The notes beneath the pieces were generated by a model that saw only the letters and a program-made list of their open reading frames with translations, searched no databases and was not told the origin of the DNA. Shown here in pieces: positions 37,864-48,864 of a DNA stretch of 64,000 nt. Each line of letters begins with the position of its first letter. Position 1 is the stretch's first letter. Location of the stretch: contig NC_061510.1 of the NCBI RefSeq assembly GCF_022539505.1, positions 93,264,292 to 93,328,291 of the forward strand. Reading direction: 5' to 3'. The translations under genes and the position numbers were made by a program. This DNA is from Lolium rigidum (lineage: Eukaryota; Streptophyta; Magnoliopsida; Poales; Poaceae).

Positions 37864-38024
37864 TCTAAGATGGACTAGTGTAACATAACGCGGAAAACCT
37901 CTCATTTGTTGGAACTTTTTGTCAGATGTTGTAACAGTTGTATATCGGGAGCATGTGTGGCACAGTGGCAGTGCATAGAATGCGGACTTGAAATGTTATT
38001 TCGGAATAAATCAATAAGATGGTA

Positions 38025-38669
38025 CTCCCTCCGTTCCTTTCTATAGTGCCTATTCTTTTTTGGCACGGAAATTAGCGCAAGCAGTTGTTTTAACACAAAA
38101 CCCCCTACCGATGTGAGAGAGAAAAAAGGAAAACAAATCAGATCCGAGGTTGCCATAACCGTTCGCGTGGAGGATCGTATCTCCCTTTATTCTCGCTGGC
38201 GAAATCCTCTCGATCTAACTGATCGCGTGAAGGCCTCCCTCTCCCCCGCTATTCTTCTTTCTCTGGCGCTTTTTTTCTCTGTCTCTCCCGCGCGCACACA
38301 CAGGCCTAGACTCAAGCCGAGGAGATCGAGAGATCGGCCAGCTAATACTCCAGCCGAGGAGTCTACGTGAGATCAGCCAGCGGAGGAATACGTGAGATTG
38401 GCTAGATTCGTTGAGATCATGCGACTACAGAGGGGGCGTGCGGACGGAGTAATATAGAGAGGAGACGTGCGAGCATAGATTGGCTCCACGTTTTCAGCAC
38501 CTAACATATCGGTTACCTTATGTTATGCATGGAAACAAATTCGTTTGCAGATCTCGTGGACCAGAACAGAACGGTGGGAGGGCTTCTTTGCAAAAAAACA
38601 AAGCTTTACTCTTATATTTTGAAACAAAAGTGAAAAAACAATAGGCACTATAGAAAGGAACGGAGGGAG
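38025..38669. mobile_element. Unusually long (645 bp) Stowaway-type element
   Basis: The ends match as inverted repeats for about 30 bp (CTCCCTCCGTTCCTTTCTAT, then AGTGCCTATT) and are flanked by TA (38023-38024 and 38670-38671). The interior is moderately GC-rich and not palindromic, with AGATCAGCCAGC-like repeated words. That is unlike typical Stowaway MITEs of 80-350 bp and suggests a captured or foreign middle. It lies just after the HISN4 3' UTR. Confidence 0.75.
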
Positions 38670-38699
38670 TACTTGAGAACTCCAGTCTTGCCTTTTCCT

Positions 38700-39400
38700 G
38701 TTCATTCCAACTTAACCCTTCCCTCTCGGCGGTTGCCCTGCATGCGGATGTCGCCAGAACTTGATTTTTTTCTAAGGAACAAGGACAGACATGGCCCAGC
38801 AAAAACCGGCCCGTTGTAAGAGGTTCGCGTTGTGGCCCAACCGGTTCTCAAAGCACCTCTGGGACAGCCCTGGAGGAACGGCGAAACGACAGTTTCCATC
38901 GGGCTTGTCCCGTTGTCGTGCCATTTTGCACGCCCGCGTGCAACGGTTGCACACGTGGAGAAGCGTGGGAGATACCGTGAGCCACCGCCCTGTCGCATCA
39001 ACAGCCGCCATGGCCTCCTCCGCCGCCTTCCTCTCCAGCGCCGACGGATCCAGCCGTCCGGTCGACGGCCACGAGGTCCAGCAAGACGCTCATGCGCCTC
39101 GTCCGTTAGTACGAGGCCGGAGGCCACAACTCGGCGGCGCAGATCGATGCCGGTGTTGAATCGGTCGTCGCCGTTCGCGAGCACGAGGCCGGCCGGCGTG
39201 GCAACTCGCAGCGCCGCCGTCCTCGCTCTTCGAGCCGCCGGGATTCGACCGGCGGATCCCTCGACAATAGGGGTCTTTTTACCCCCTCCCCACTAGGGTT
39301 TTCCGACGACGAGGGCAGCTGCAATGGTGGCAGGTGCACCGGGCTCCAGCAGGGAGATGGAGCCCCCATCGGGGTTCGCGTCGACCCCGATGCACGCCCA
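38700..39400. other. GC-rich spacer upstream of the B3-like gene
   Basis: Open frames overlap on both strands because the DNA is GC-rich. None has a recognisable domain. The right half may hold the promoter and leader of the gene starting at 39401. Confidence 0.3.
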
Positions 39401-40744
39401 ATGCCATGGGGCATGCCACGTCCGGCTGCACCCAATGGCGCGTCGCGCGTCGCGCCGCCGCCGGGGTTCAGCCGACCTCGTGCTCGTCGGCAACCGACAA
39501 CACCATCGGCGTCCCGCTTCCCGACCGCGGCACCGGCGCCCTACCATAGGACCTACGCTCCGGCTCCGCCTCCTCCTCCACCCGGATTTGGAGTGCGACC
39601 TCCTCGAGGACCTACCGGCGCCTGTGCGCGTCCTCTTCCTCCTCAGACTGGGCCGCTCTCGCTCCACCCAATCGTAAGTACCCTGAATAGACTCCTCCTC
39701 CGCTTGTTTAGATCGATTAGGTGACATTGTAGATCACATATAGTTGTCCGGCCGCTCAGATCGATGTGAATGTAGATATGATTCATGGTAATGTGCATGC
39801 GTGTTCTTGATAGTGGTTCTGCTTGCCATGCCAAGCTCAAACACCATGATGGACTTGACATTGTCAAGTCCATGACAGTGTTTGTGAGCTTGGCATTGGC
39901 ATTGTCCATGACATTGCTTGTGCTTGGCAATGTCAGACTCAAGCACCATGATTGGCTTGACGGTGCTTGTACTTGTGATTGGCATTGGCATTGTCATTGT
40001 CCATGATAGTGCTTGTGCTTGGCTTGGCATTGTCATTGTCCATGACAGTCCTTGTGCTTTGCATTGCTATTGTCCATGATTGTGCTTGTGCTTGACAATG
40101 CTAAGCTCAAGCACCATGATGAACTTCATAGTGCTTGTGCTTGTGCTTGGACTTGATCTTGTCATTGCTAACTCTTTGCATTGTCATTGCATCTGTAGAA
40201 CCGGACCTTCCTGGAAATGTTCTCGGAAGGGCCCATACTAGACGCAAGGGACATGGCCGTCCGGGTGCAGCTTCTTGACCCCAACGTAGCGTTCATGGAA
40301 GCCCACCGCCAGATCACAGCGCCAATGGTTCACGTCGGCCGTCCTGGTGACCTGGGGCACGCTGCCAGGCAGCGTCTGCCGGCGTTCTTCGTGCAGGTGG
40401 AGAGCCACGACCTCCTTGCCCTCACCATGCCGCCCTACATGGAGCAGCTCCTGATCACTAAGTACAAGCTGAAGAACAATGGCCCCCCGGTGAAGGTGTG
40501 CTTGTACATGGGCCACCGTTGCGAGTGGAAGCTGCAACTGAAGTGGACGGGCCAACACGTCGGCTTCATCAAGGGATGGAGCGAGTTCGCCACCAGGCTT
40601 CTACTCCGCGTCGACGACACGATCGTCTTCACCCCTCTGGATGATGGCTTCAAGGTCGACGTCTTCAGGAAGGAGACATCCTGCTCGAGCATCTTCAGCT
40701 GCAAGAGGCACCGCGAGGGCCCTTATGCTGATCCTCGCCCTTAA
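39401..40744 (+). CDS. Probable B3-domain protein, two exons
   Basis: Exons 39401-39673 and 40199-40744 join in phase 0 (LHPI|NRTF) to 272 aa. The first exon is Pro/Arg-rich and low in complexity, with an uncertain start. The second is well folded in appearance: FFVQVESHDLLALTMPPYM, CEWKLQLKWTGQHV, GFIKGWSEFATRLLLRVDD, IVFTPLDDGFKVDVFR. The order of an N-terminal strand ending in P-x-Y, a W-x-L core, the GW-x-x-F helix and the D-x-x-VF strand is that of plant B3 DNA-binding domains (REM type). If so, it would bind DNA in the nucleus. The second exon could also be used alone from ATG 40217 (175 aa). Confidence 0.6.
39835..40190. repeat. Degenerate tandem repeat inside the B3-like intron
   Basis: Repeated words CTTGTGCTTGG, CATTGTCATTGTCCATGA and AAGCACCATGAT recur many times at variable 25-60 bp spacing across most of the 525-bp intron (39674-40198). 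It is simple-sequence-like and probably length-variable. Confidence 0.75.
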
Positions 40745-42300
40745 GGTGCTGCTGCTTGATCGTTGTCTCTGTTTATGTCTGATCCTCGCCCTCAGTAGTT
40801 GTGCTGGCCTCTAGGAGGCTGTTAAACACTTGCTTTTGTGCTATGTGACTGTCATGTTGGCCTGTAGAGGCTGTTGAACAATGCTTTTGACCTGGGTAGT
40901 CTGCCCCCAGGTTTAGGTACGCGTCTTACCATTCTGATGCTAGATTAGAAACTAAGTACTCTGTTCGTTGTGTATAACCGTGTGATGTGCTTATGATCGT
41001 GTTTGAGCTCCTGTGTGCCATTATGTGATGGTAAGGTCACCATATATTACACTGTCATGTTGCCAAAAATGGCAACCAAACACATGTGCTGTGGCTGAAC
41101 AGAGATGGAGCGTTGCATCCAGGCATCCAAACAATCTGCACCTGTGTTCGGACTGATGCAGCACAGACTGCCAAACGATGAGCCAAAAATGATCTATGGT
41201 CCGTTCGCGATGCGCAGGGACGTCCGTCTCGCTACGTCGTGGTGCAGGATTCAGGCTTAGCCTACCAAACGCGCCCCATGTTATGCCTGGAGAAGCGGGC
41301 ATGCCAAGAACCGAACAATCAGTAGAACGGTTTATGCGGACGAGGCGTTTCTAGTCCCGAGCTCATCTGAGCTCGTTTTCTGGACCATACGTTTTGGCTG
41401 GGACATATGCCACCTAGATTTTTTTTAGGACTGACAGGCCTGCATAAATCAGGAAACATACGAATACGTGTGTATGCTACAGGGTGCTAAGGCGGAGCGC
41501 CGCGCCGTACTTGCAGGTCATCAGACACTAGGGGAAGAGCAGAATTGAGGGTACCGCTGCAGGATGTGGCCGTGGCGCTGAGGGAGGAGACGGCTTTCAC
41601 GACGAGGAGGACTCGCGCGCGGGGCGGGTGAGCTGTCGGGGTGGGTCGACGAACATGAGGGAGGGAGCGGCAGGGGAGGGGAAGAAGCCCACGTCGAGGG
41701 GAGCAACTAATTCAGCGGCGTCCACCTCCACGGCGAGCGCGGGCACGGCGTCCCTCAACGTGGCCACGAGGAGCTCCGCCCGCCGCGGGAGCGTCGCTAT
41801 TCGGGAGCGCCGCGAGGAGATCCGCCCGCCGCGGGAGCGTCGCGATGCGCGGCCTCGAAGTGGACGATGGCGGCTCTCGTCCTGGCAGCCGGCGACGCCC
41901 TCCGATGGTTTTTGGTGGAGGCAGCGGGGGAGTGCAAAGGGAGGAGGCCAGGAGGGCGTGGCACTCATCGGCGAGGAACATCCGGCGGCGAATGGATACA
42001 TGAGCAGGGCCTGTACGGGAGCCAGGGGCAATTTCGGAGACTGAAATAAATACGTCTACCAACGTGGGCCACGAAGCTGCAGGGCAAATGAATGGTCCAG
42101 AAAAAGGGAGTATTTGTGCCCGGGTTCAGATATGCTTTTCCGGGTTTATGCCACACTGATAGACTGGCGCACTGCTGGTACCAGAAACAGTGCGCACAGT
42201 TGCTCGTGGTTTACTTCCGTACTTACATGCCACATCAGATTAGATATGGCGTTCTATTGGTAGAAAGTCTGTTGGCTATTGGTTGAAATGTTTTGAGCTG
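40745..42300. other. 3' flank of the B3-like gene and GC-rich non-coding DNA
   Basis: Bases 40745-41000 look like the 3' UTR (two similar phrases, GCCTCTAGGAGGCTGTTAAAC and GCCTGTAGAGGCTGTTGAAC). From 41480 to 42060 the DNA is GC-rich with open frames on both strands and a short tandem duplication (CCGCCCGCCGCGGGAGCGTC at 41778 and 41824). No frame has a recognisable domain, so I call no gene here. Confidence 0.4.
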
Positions 42301-42864
42301 GAATCCGATTGAGAGAAGTCCACTTTACCTTCTTAAATTTGTCTCAAAGTTCAGTTTGCAACTAAGTTTAATTTGGTTTAAGTTTCAACTTTAAATTTTA
42401 GAAACCGGTCAGAGTACATCCCTTTCACTGTTTTTGCAAGCTCTGCGTTTTTTTTCATGTACGACAAATCAATGCTGGCCTGAGTCAAAATATAACCGTA
42501 TATGTATGTACCTTCTCGTACATGCATGCTAGGGCTGGTATACCAAAATCAACGAATGCACATTTGTATGTTCTCAGTCAACAAGCGCATAATCTTTTCT
42601 CTTGTCTCACATGTGAGATCTCAATACATGTACGAGTATATTTAGTTAAAATACTGGAGAAACCTGACTGATGTGTCTAACTTGGCTTAAACTAGTTAAA
42701 CAGTGAAAGGAGTGTATTCCAAACGGTTTTTAAAGTTTAGGGATGAAATTAGAACCAAGTAAGAGTTGAGGGCTGTAAACTGAACTTTACAACAAATTTA
42801 GGGGGGGAGATTGGACTTTTACAACAAATTTAGGGGGGAAATTGGACTTCTCTCAATCCGATTC
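42301..42864. mobile_element. MITE-like element with long inverted repeats
   Basis: The left arm (GAATCCGATTGAGAGAAGTC onward, about 42301-42445) is matched in inverted orientation by about 42690-42864. Shared landmarks in order are GAGAGAAGTCCA, CTAAATTTGT, AAGTTCAGTTT and CCTTTCACTGTTT. The right arm has an extra 33-bp tandem copy of an ACAACAAATTTAGGGGGG unit (42788-42840). The arms could form a long hairpin RNA. The target duplication is not clear. Confidence 0.6.
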
Positions 42865-43662
42865 TTAGGATTCCCAAAACACATAATTGGAGTGGCACAT
42901 ACTTTTAAGTCCATATAGGATTAGAAAACTACATAAATTTGGATCAAGAAGTGTTTGATACCACAGAAAAACAATGAATTCTAACAAGAGCTGCGAGTGT
43001 AGCACAAATGATCCTCGATGAGAAACCCTATGGATTTCGATCACGTGTATCCAAGAATCATCATCGGAAAAAGTCACAAGGATCCAAATTCTCCAAAAAA
43101 CAAATGTAATTCCTTTGAATGAAAGGAAACCCAAGAAGGAAAGGAAAGAAGTTTGTTACAGAACTTGCGGCAACAAGCACAAAAACAGAAGAAAAGAAAG
43201 ATATGAAAGGAGGAAGAAAGTACTAATCAGGCGTAGAAATACACGCTGGACAAAACGAAGCTACAGTGGCAGTCTTCTTGAGCGAGGATCCACAAGTTCA
43301 AAGTTTTTATAGGGTATATACTTTTCCATACCACCACTAAGCGCAATGGTCCAGAGTACTATGTTCCAAGACTTCAAAAGCCCTTCTTGACGAGAAAGTG
43401 CAGAGTTCAGATCTAACAAGTGTAAAGTTTCTGAAGAAAATGCACAATGATAGAGGGATAACTGTTTATCAATCTACAATCTCTGACGTACAGGCGGTTC
43501 TTTTCGGCAAAATAAATAAACATACTACGAAAATATAATCCAATTTCTTCAGATATTGTAATGAGGCAAGACTATGCTGTAATCAGGGTCAAACTATGTT
43601 GTAATGCAGGCAACACAATGCTCCACCTCCATCAGCAACGTACCAACCATTACCGATGCAGA

Positions 43663-44448
43663 TCACCAAGCAGGTTCGTCTTCGTCGTGCTCCCTCAAGT
43701 ACATGAGCACGATCACCGAGCCGCAGACGACATTGATGGGTTCCCCGCCCGCGTCCCCCTGCCGCCATCCCTGCAGCTTGACCCTCTCCTGGAACACCCG
43801 CGTCCCCTTCGCCACATTAAACTTCTCCTCGAGCGTCATCTTCTTCTTCTTCTTTTTCTTCTCCGCCGCCTCCACATCCTCCTCGCCGCCGTCATCTTCC
43901 TTCTCGCCGCCGTCATCTTCCTTCTCGCCGCCGTCATCTTTGTCCTCGCCGCCCTTATCTTCGTCCTTTCTGTCATCATCTTCGTCCCCGAGCAACAGCG
44001 CGTCCAGCAGCGGCACCATCGCCGCCCCGATCACCGCAGTGTGGCCCGAGGTGTGCGGCTCGTCGGCGCGGAACACGAACACGCGGCGCGTGTGCTTGTC
44101 CACGCCGCAGTCCTCGCGCACGACCTCTAGGCAGAGGCAGAGCCACGGCCATTCCGAGCCCATGCGGAACTCGAAGTTCCTCCGCCACCTCTCCACGTCG
44201 TCGCCCCAGAGGGGGAGCTTCAGCGAGGCTACCTTGTAGCCGTCGAGGTACACGTGGAGGGTGCTGAACGTCTTCCACGTCGGGCCCTCGTAGTCGTGGC
44301 CGCTCATCGCCGGGCGCGCGAACATGAGATGCAGCACCCGGCGGCAGCCGGGCACACCGAGCTCTTCCTTGAGGCGAAGCTGCTGCCCCGCAGGCTGCTC
44401 CTCCTCCTCCATCTCGGCAGGCTGTTCCCCCTCCATCTCCGCAGGCAT
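43663..44448 (-). CDS. Divergent C2-like domain protein, copy 1
   Basis: The minus-strand frame runs from ATG at 44448 to a stop at 43663 (261 aa). It can extend upstream to 44607, but that extension is unlike the paralogue. The acidic N-terminus (EMEEEEQPAG) precedes VLHLMFARP, YEGPTWKTFSTLHVYL, EEPHTSG-like DEPHTSGHTAVIGA, VPLLDALLLGDE and a terminal GSVIVLMYL. The alternation of strands with the pattern 'VIGAA-VPLLDAL' then 'V-LQGWR' resembles plant C2 domains of the SRC2 type, but the match is from pattern only. Between the last strands lies an acidic/Lys insert built of EKEDDGG repeats and a run of seven lysines. Copy 2 lies 3.5 kb downstream on the same strand. Confidence 0.6.
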   Translation of the reverse strand: MPAEMEGEQPAEMEEEEQPAGQQLRLKEELGVPGCRRVLHLMFARPAMSGHDYEGPTWKTFSTLHVYLDGYKVASLKLPLWGDDVERWRRNFEFRMGSEWPWLCLCLEVVREDCGVDKHTRRVFVFRADEPHTSGHTAVIGAAMVPLLDALLLGDEDDDRKDEDKGGEDKDDGGEKEDDGGEKEDDGGEEDVEAAEKKKKKKKMTLEEKFNVAKGTRVFQERVKLQGWRQGDAGGEPINVVCGSVIVLMYLREHDEDEPAW

Positions 44449-45040
44449 CAAACGAGTTTTTTCTCCATATATTTTACAGATAAATGTACGTGCGATGGGA
44501 TAGAATCCGTTTAAATAAAGGAAAGATATGGAAGTATGCGGTCGAATTGAAACAAGATGGAGTCTCTCACCCATGTACGACACCTTTTTCTCTTCTTTTT
44601 CGAACAAGGTGGAGCGTTAATCCGTTCCGTGCATATTCAAAACAGTTATAGCAAATTCATTTTTTTCATTCACCGTGGATTATTACAAATATCTCTAAGA
44701 GTTATCGGAAATACTAATATCGGTACAACATTAGCAAATTCATTTTTGTCATTTTTTGAATTCGGGCTAGTTTTCCTTACAAAGATGTCAATGTATTCTT
44801 CGAAGAAAAACACTCTAGGAGTTGATTTGGTTTAGGGCTTAGGGTTTTCCTAGGAAGGGTGATCATTGGCTAGAGTGAGATTTAATTACGGTTTTGCTAG
44901 TTCTTGGTCGATCGAGAATTAATCTAGAGCTTGATCCACTTAGGGTGCATTGGGTGCACATCATGATTTGTGTACCCTGGAGAGTTGCAAGTGGGTTTCA
45001 ACCGAGAAAAAAAATTCACGCAATAAAAGAATGTTCACAT

Positions 45041-46744
45041 GGGGGAGTTGATGAGGAGGAGTTAATAAGGATTGCGAATATGTTTAACTCTAACATGGGG
45101 GTGTTCCCATTGAAATATTTGGGGTTACCTGTAAGTTGTAACAAATTGTTAACAAAAGATTTAACGTTTGTGGCTGAAAAAATTGAGAGTAGGTTGGAAA
45201 ATGGCTTTAATGCGATGGCCTCTTCTGGTGCAAGATCGATATTGATTGATTCTTGCCTGGACAGTATACCAACGTATGCTATGGGGTTTTTTCTGCTTAA
45301 TGAGGGGGTTCATGTTAAGATCGATATGCCGCGTGCCCGTTTCTTTTGGGAAGAGGTCGGTGAGAGTAAGAAGTATCATATGGTTAAATGGGAAAAGATG
45401 TGTAGACCTAAAGAGTTTGGTGGAATGGGTTTTGCGGACACAAGAGTGAGAAATATTTGTCTCTTGAGCAAATGGAACTATAAATTGGAGAGTGGGTCTA
45501 ATGATCTTAGTTGCCAAATTCACAGGAGTAAATATATGGGTGGTGGTGGCTTTTACCATTCCTCGGGAACTAGTGGATCTCAGTTTTGGAAAAGCCTACA
45601 CAAAATAAAACATTAGTTTAAGATGGGATCTATTTATATGGTGGGTAATGGTAGGAAAACATCCTTTTGGGATGATGTTTGGCTGGGAGACTGTCCTTTG
45701 AGGATTGTGTTTCCTCAAATTTATGGTTGCTGCGAGCAGCAGAATGGTTTAGTTGCTGAAGTGGTCCTAGCAAATGGGTTGGACTTGACCTTTTGCAGAT
45801 CTTTCGGCCCTGTAGAAGTCCGGGAATGGAGTGAGTTGGGGAATATGATGAATGGCCTTGTTCTTAATGAAGAAGAAGATAAAGTGAAGTGGGCCTTTGA
45901 AGCTAGTGGTAAATTTTCAACTAAATCAATGTATCGGTTTATCCTTAATCCGGGTGTGAGAGATGTTAGGATGATGGATATGTGGAGTGTGAATTGTCCA
46001 TTAAAACAAAAAAAACTTCTTGTGGCTTTGCTTTAGAGGGCACATTCAAACATCTGTACAATTAGTTGGCAGGGGTTGGCCTGGGTCAGACCTCTGTGTG
46101 GTCTGCGGGGAAAAAGAGGATGTAGATCATATTCTTTTCAATTGTGTATTCGCGAGATATTTGTGGTGTGTGATTGCGCCTTTGTTTAATGTTAGAGTGT
46201 TGTCCAGATCTAGGGATGAGTTTACTGAGCTCTTCCTCAAAAAACAGGGTGCGGAAGATAACAAAATTACCTTGTTTTGGTTTGCCGCGTTTGCCTGGAC
46301 GATTTGGCTTACCAGAAATGAGCGAGTATTTCAACATAAAGTGTTGTTTAAACCCAGTTCACCGCTTTATAGAGCTTTCTCTCTTATGCTGCAGTGGAAG
46401 CCACTGGTGGTTGCTAAGAGGCTGACGACGACGAAGGTCATCATCTCCAGGTTTGACGACAAACTCCGCGAGCTGGGCAGGGAGGAGCGTGACCATGCTG
46501 GAGTTGGGTAGCTATCTTCTGCTCATAACAGCTGTGGTGCCATGTTGTTGTCTCACTAGATATGGTGTTGTGTGGTCTGTTAAGCTTTGGTAGATGTAGT
46601 CTTATCTCTACCAGTGTAGGGAGAGGATTGATGTTACGGCCTTAGAGGCTGAATTTGCTGGGTACCTCCATTGTGGGGCTGATGTCCTAAGATTATGTTT
46701 AAGCTTTCAATATAAAGCTAGGCCTGAGGGTCTTGTTTAAAAAA
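45041..46744 (+). mobile_element. 5'-truncated LINE insertion with target duplication
   Basis: A 16-bp direct repeat flanks the element: AAAAGAATGTTCACAT at 45025-45040 and AAAAGAACGTTCACAT at 46745-46760, one mismatch. The body begins inside a reverse transcriptase (FPLKYLGLPVS, ARSILIDSCLDSIPTYAMGF, WEKMCRPKEFGGMGF). It continues through a tether region (GRKTSFWDDVWLGDC) to a zf-RVT domain (SDLCVVCGEKEDVDHILFNC) and ends in a poly-A run at 46738-46748. A stop at 45614-45616 and a frameshift near 46015 break the frame. The insertion separates the two C2-like genes. Confidence 0.85.
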
Positions 46745-46760
46745 AAAAGAACGTTCACAT

Positions 46761-47739
46761 ACTACAAATAGTATTATGACGTCATGTGACCTATAATTAA
46801 GTTAGAAAGCGTGTGTTTTTCGAAGATATATTTTGACAACAAAATGGTATCTTTTGATTCATACCGAACATATTTTCTAATGATATGAATTTCCCGTCAA
46901 ATATAATCATCTATGCTTCTAATTCTTGATCGAAGATAAATCTTAGAAACCGTAGTGTGTGTCTTGTTCATAGGAACGGAGGGAGTACCATGCATGATAA
47001 AAGTATTGATATCAACTTCTAAAAGTAACACAACTAATTGCTCAAACCCTAGAAAATGACATTCTCCCTTTTTACCAAAATATAGTGCATCTTAGTTTTT
47101 TCAAAAGTTAACATTATTAGTCATCATAAAATATACTTTTATATTATATTAATTTGGTGTCGTGGATGTTGAATTCATCTACAAACTTTACATCATTTGA
47201 ATTTTGAAAAAACATATATGCTCTACATTTTGGTGAGGGAGTATACATAGAGTGTCATGAGAAAATACGTTGCAAAATGTGAACCAAAACCAAAAAATAT
47301 ATACACCAAAAGAAAAGGAAAAAAATCATTGGTGTTAAATTTTCTTTGATTTTGGATTTTAAACATATTTTGACTTATTTTGTTCTCACGGTGCAGATTG
47401 AAAATTGTTGTGAAATTTTAAGACATAGTAGATCCATTAGTGATTTAGTGTGGTTGGTTAAAGGAAATCTAGAATCTGGACTGCACAGAATCGGGTTTCG
47501 CAAAAAAATAGAGACTGCACCGGATCGGCAATCTAAACTGCACGACACCGCACCCTAGGGTCTGGGGATACACCGTGAGCGCATCCAACTGTAATTCCTA
47601 TTCGTTAACCACATCCAATTGTATCATACACGTACACCCTAACCCTATTCTCGTTAACCCCATCGAAGTGTAATTCCTAGGTTGATACTATCCAACACTG
47701 CACAATGGAAGAATGTGAATGCCTATAAATATTGAATTT
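46761..47739. other. AT-rich intergenic DNA with a lone Stowaway end
   Basis: An isolated GGAACGGAGGGAGTA (46974-46988) is a right-hand Stowaway terminus with no clear partner. The rest is AT-rich with no gene or named repeat that I can support. Confidence 0.35.
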
Positions 47740-47951
47740 CTAACCCATAGTAGTATACTGAAATGTATGAACTACAAACAGGCTAATAGAAATACTCGAA
47801 GCAATTAGCTCGTTTTGCAAGAGAAAATAAACAAGAGTACAATCTAAGTTCTTCTTATTCCTATGTTGCAACTGCGGCAGATGATGTTCCACGTCCATCA
47901 GGCAGAGTGCAGCACCCAAAACCTGCACATCATCGGCCGGCGCCGTCGTGC

Positions 47952-48662
47952 TCAGGCATCAGTCATGTACATGTGCACGTCCACCGTGCCGCAGACAACA
48001 TTGGTCAGCTCTCTGCCCGCTTCCCACCGCCAACTCTGCAGAACGACCCTCTCATCGAATTCCCGCGTACCCTCGGACAGCTTCTTCTCCTCCTCCTCTT
48101 CCTCTTCCTCTTCCTCTTCCTCGTCGCGGCGCCTTTTCTTGTTCTTGTTCTTTTTCTTGTTCTTTTTCTTTTTCTTTTTCTTGCTCTCCTCATCCTCGTC
48201 GTCCTCATCTCCGAGTACTAGTGCGTCCAGCAGCGGCACCCGGGCCGCCCCGATCACCGCGGTTTGGCCGGAGGTGTGCGGCTCCTCCGTACGGAACACC
48301 ACCACGCGGCCCGTGAGCTTGTGGATGATGATGTCCCTGCGCACGGCCTCGATGCCGACGAACAAGCGCCGCCAGCCCAAGTCCATGGTGTATGTCATGG
48401 TTTGCTTCCACGTCTTTACGTCCTTGAATTTGACGGGAAGCCTCAGCGATTGCACCTGCTCGTCGCCGAGGTAGACGTAAAGGAAGCAGGATCGCATCCA
48501 GGCTGGGCCCTCGTAGTCGCGGCCGCTCCTCTGCGGCAGCTCCAAGGTGAGATGCAGCACCTGGCGCCGGCGGGGAGCATGAAGCTCTCTCGTGAGGGGA
48601 GGAAGCTGCCGTTCGTCCTGGTCCTCCTCCATGGCGGTCGGATGCCGATGCCGCTGCCTCAT
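47952..48662 (-). CDS. Divergent C2-like domain protein, copy 2
   Basis: The frame from ATG 48662 to a stop at 47952 gives 236 aa (a second in-frame ATG is at 48632). It is collinear with copy 1: VLHLTLELP, DYEGPAWMRSCFLYVYL, EEPHTSGQTAVIGAARVPLL, REFDERVVLQSWRWEAG and NVVCGTVDVHMYM. The C2-like reading rests on the same strand pattern. The low-complexity insert after VLGDEDDEDEE has a different make-up from copy 1: mixed Lys/Asn runs, then RRRDE and a long Glu run. So the inserts expanded independently. Upstream sequences of the two copies also match (44510-44580 against 48735-48825), so the duplication included the promoter. No stop or frameshift is seen. Confidence 0.6.
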   Translation of the reverse strand: MRQRHRHPTAMEEDQDERQLPPLTRELHAPRRRQVLHLTLELPQRSGRDYEGPAWMRSCFLYVYLGDEQVQSLRLPVKFKDVKTWKQTMTYTMDLGWRRLFVGIEAVRRDIIIHKLTGRVVVFRTEEPHTSGQTAVIGAARVPLLDALVLGDEDDEDEESKKKKKKKNKKKNKNKKRRRDEEEEEEEEEEEEKKLSEGTREFDERVVLQSWRWEAGRELTNVVCGTVDVHMYMTDA

Positions 48663-48864
48663 GGATCAACCGGCCGGAACAGATTTGCTGGGCGTGGACC
48701 GTGGAGTCACACGACGAGATTTAGAGATTCTCTCTTTTAAATCAGAAAAGAAGGATATGGAAACCTACGGGTATGCGAACTGAAATAGAAGGATATAAAA
48801 TATGGAGTCCCACACACATACGGTTAAGAAGGTAGTGCTTTACCTTACGTGTTAAAATTTTAAA

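Noticed and set aside
41597..42062. Overlapping 116-144 aa frames on both strands
   Set aside because: GC-rich sequence keeps all frames open. The protein sequences are Arg/Pro/Ala-rich without a domain, and a short tandem duplication explains part of it.
44894..45616. A 240-aa frame as one gene
   Set aside because: Its first about 50 residues are host flank read by chance across the LINE junction at 45041. The rest is truncated reverse transcriptase.
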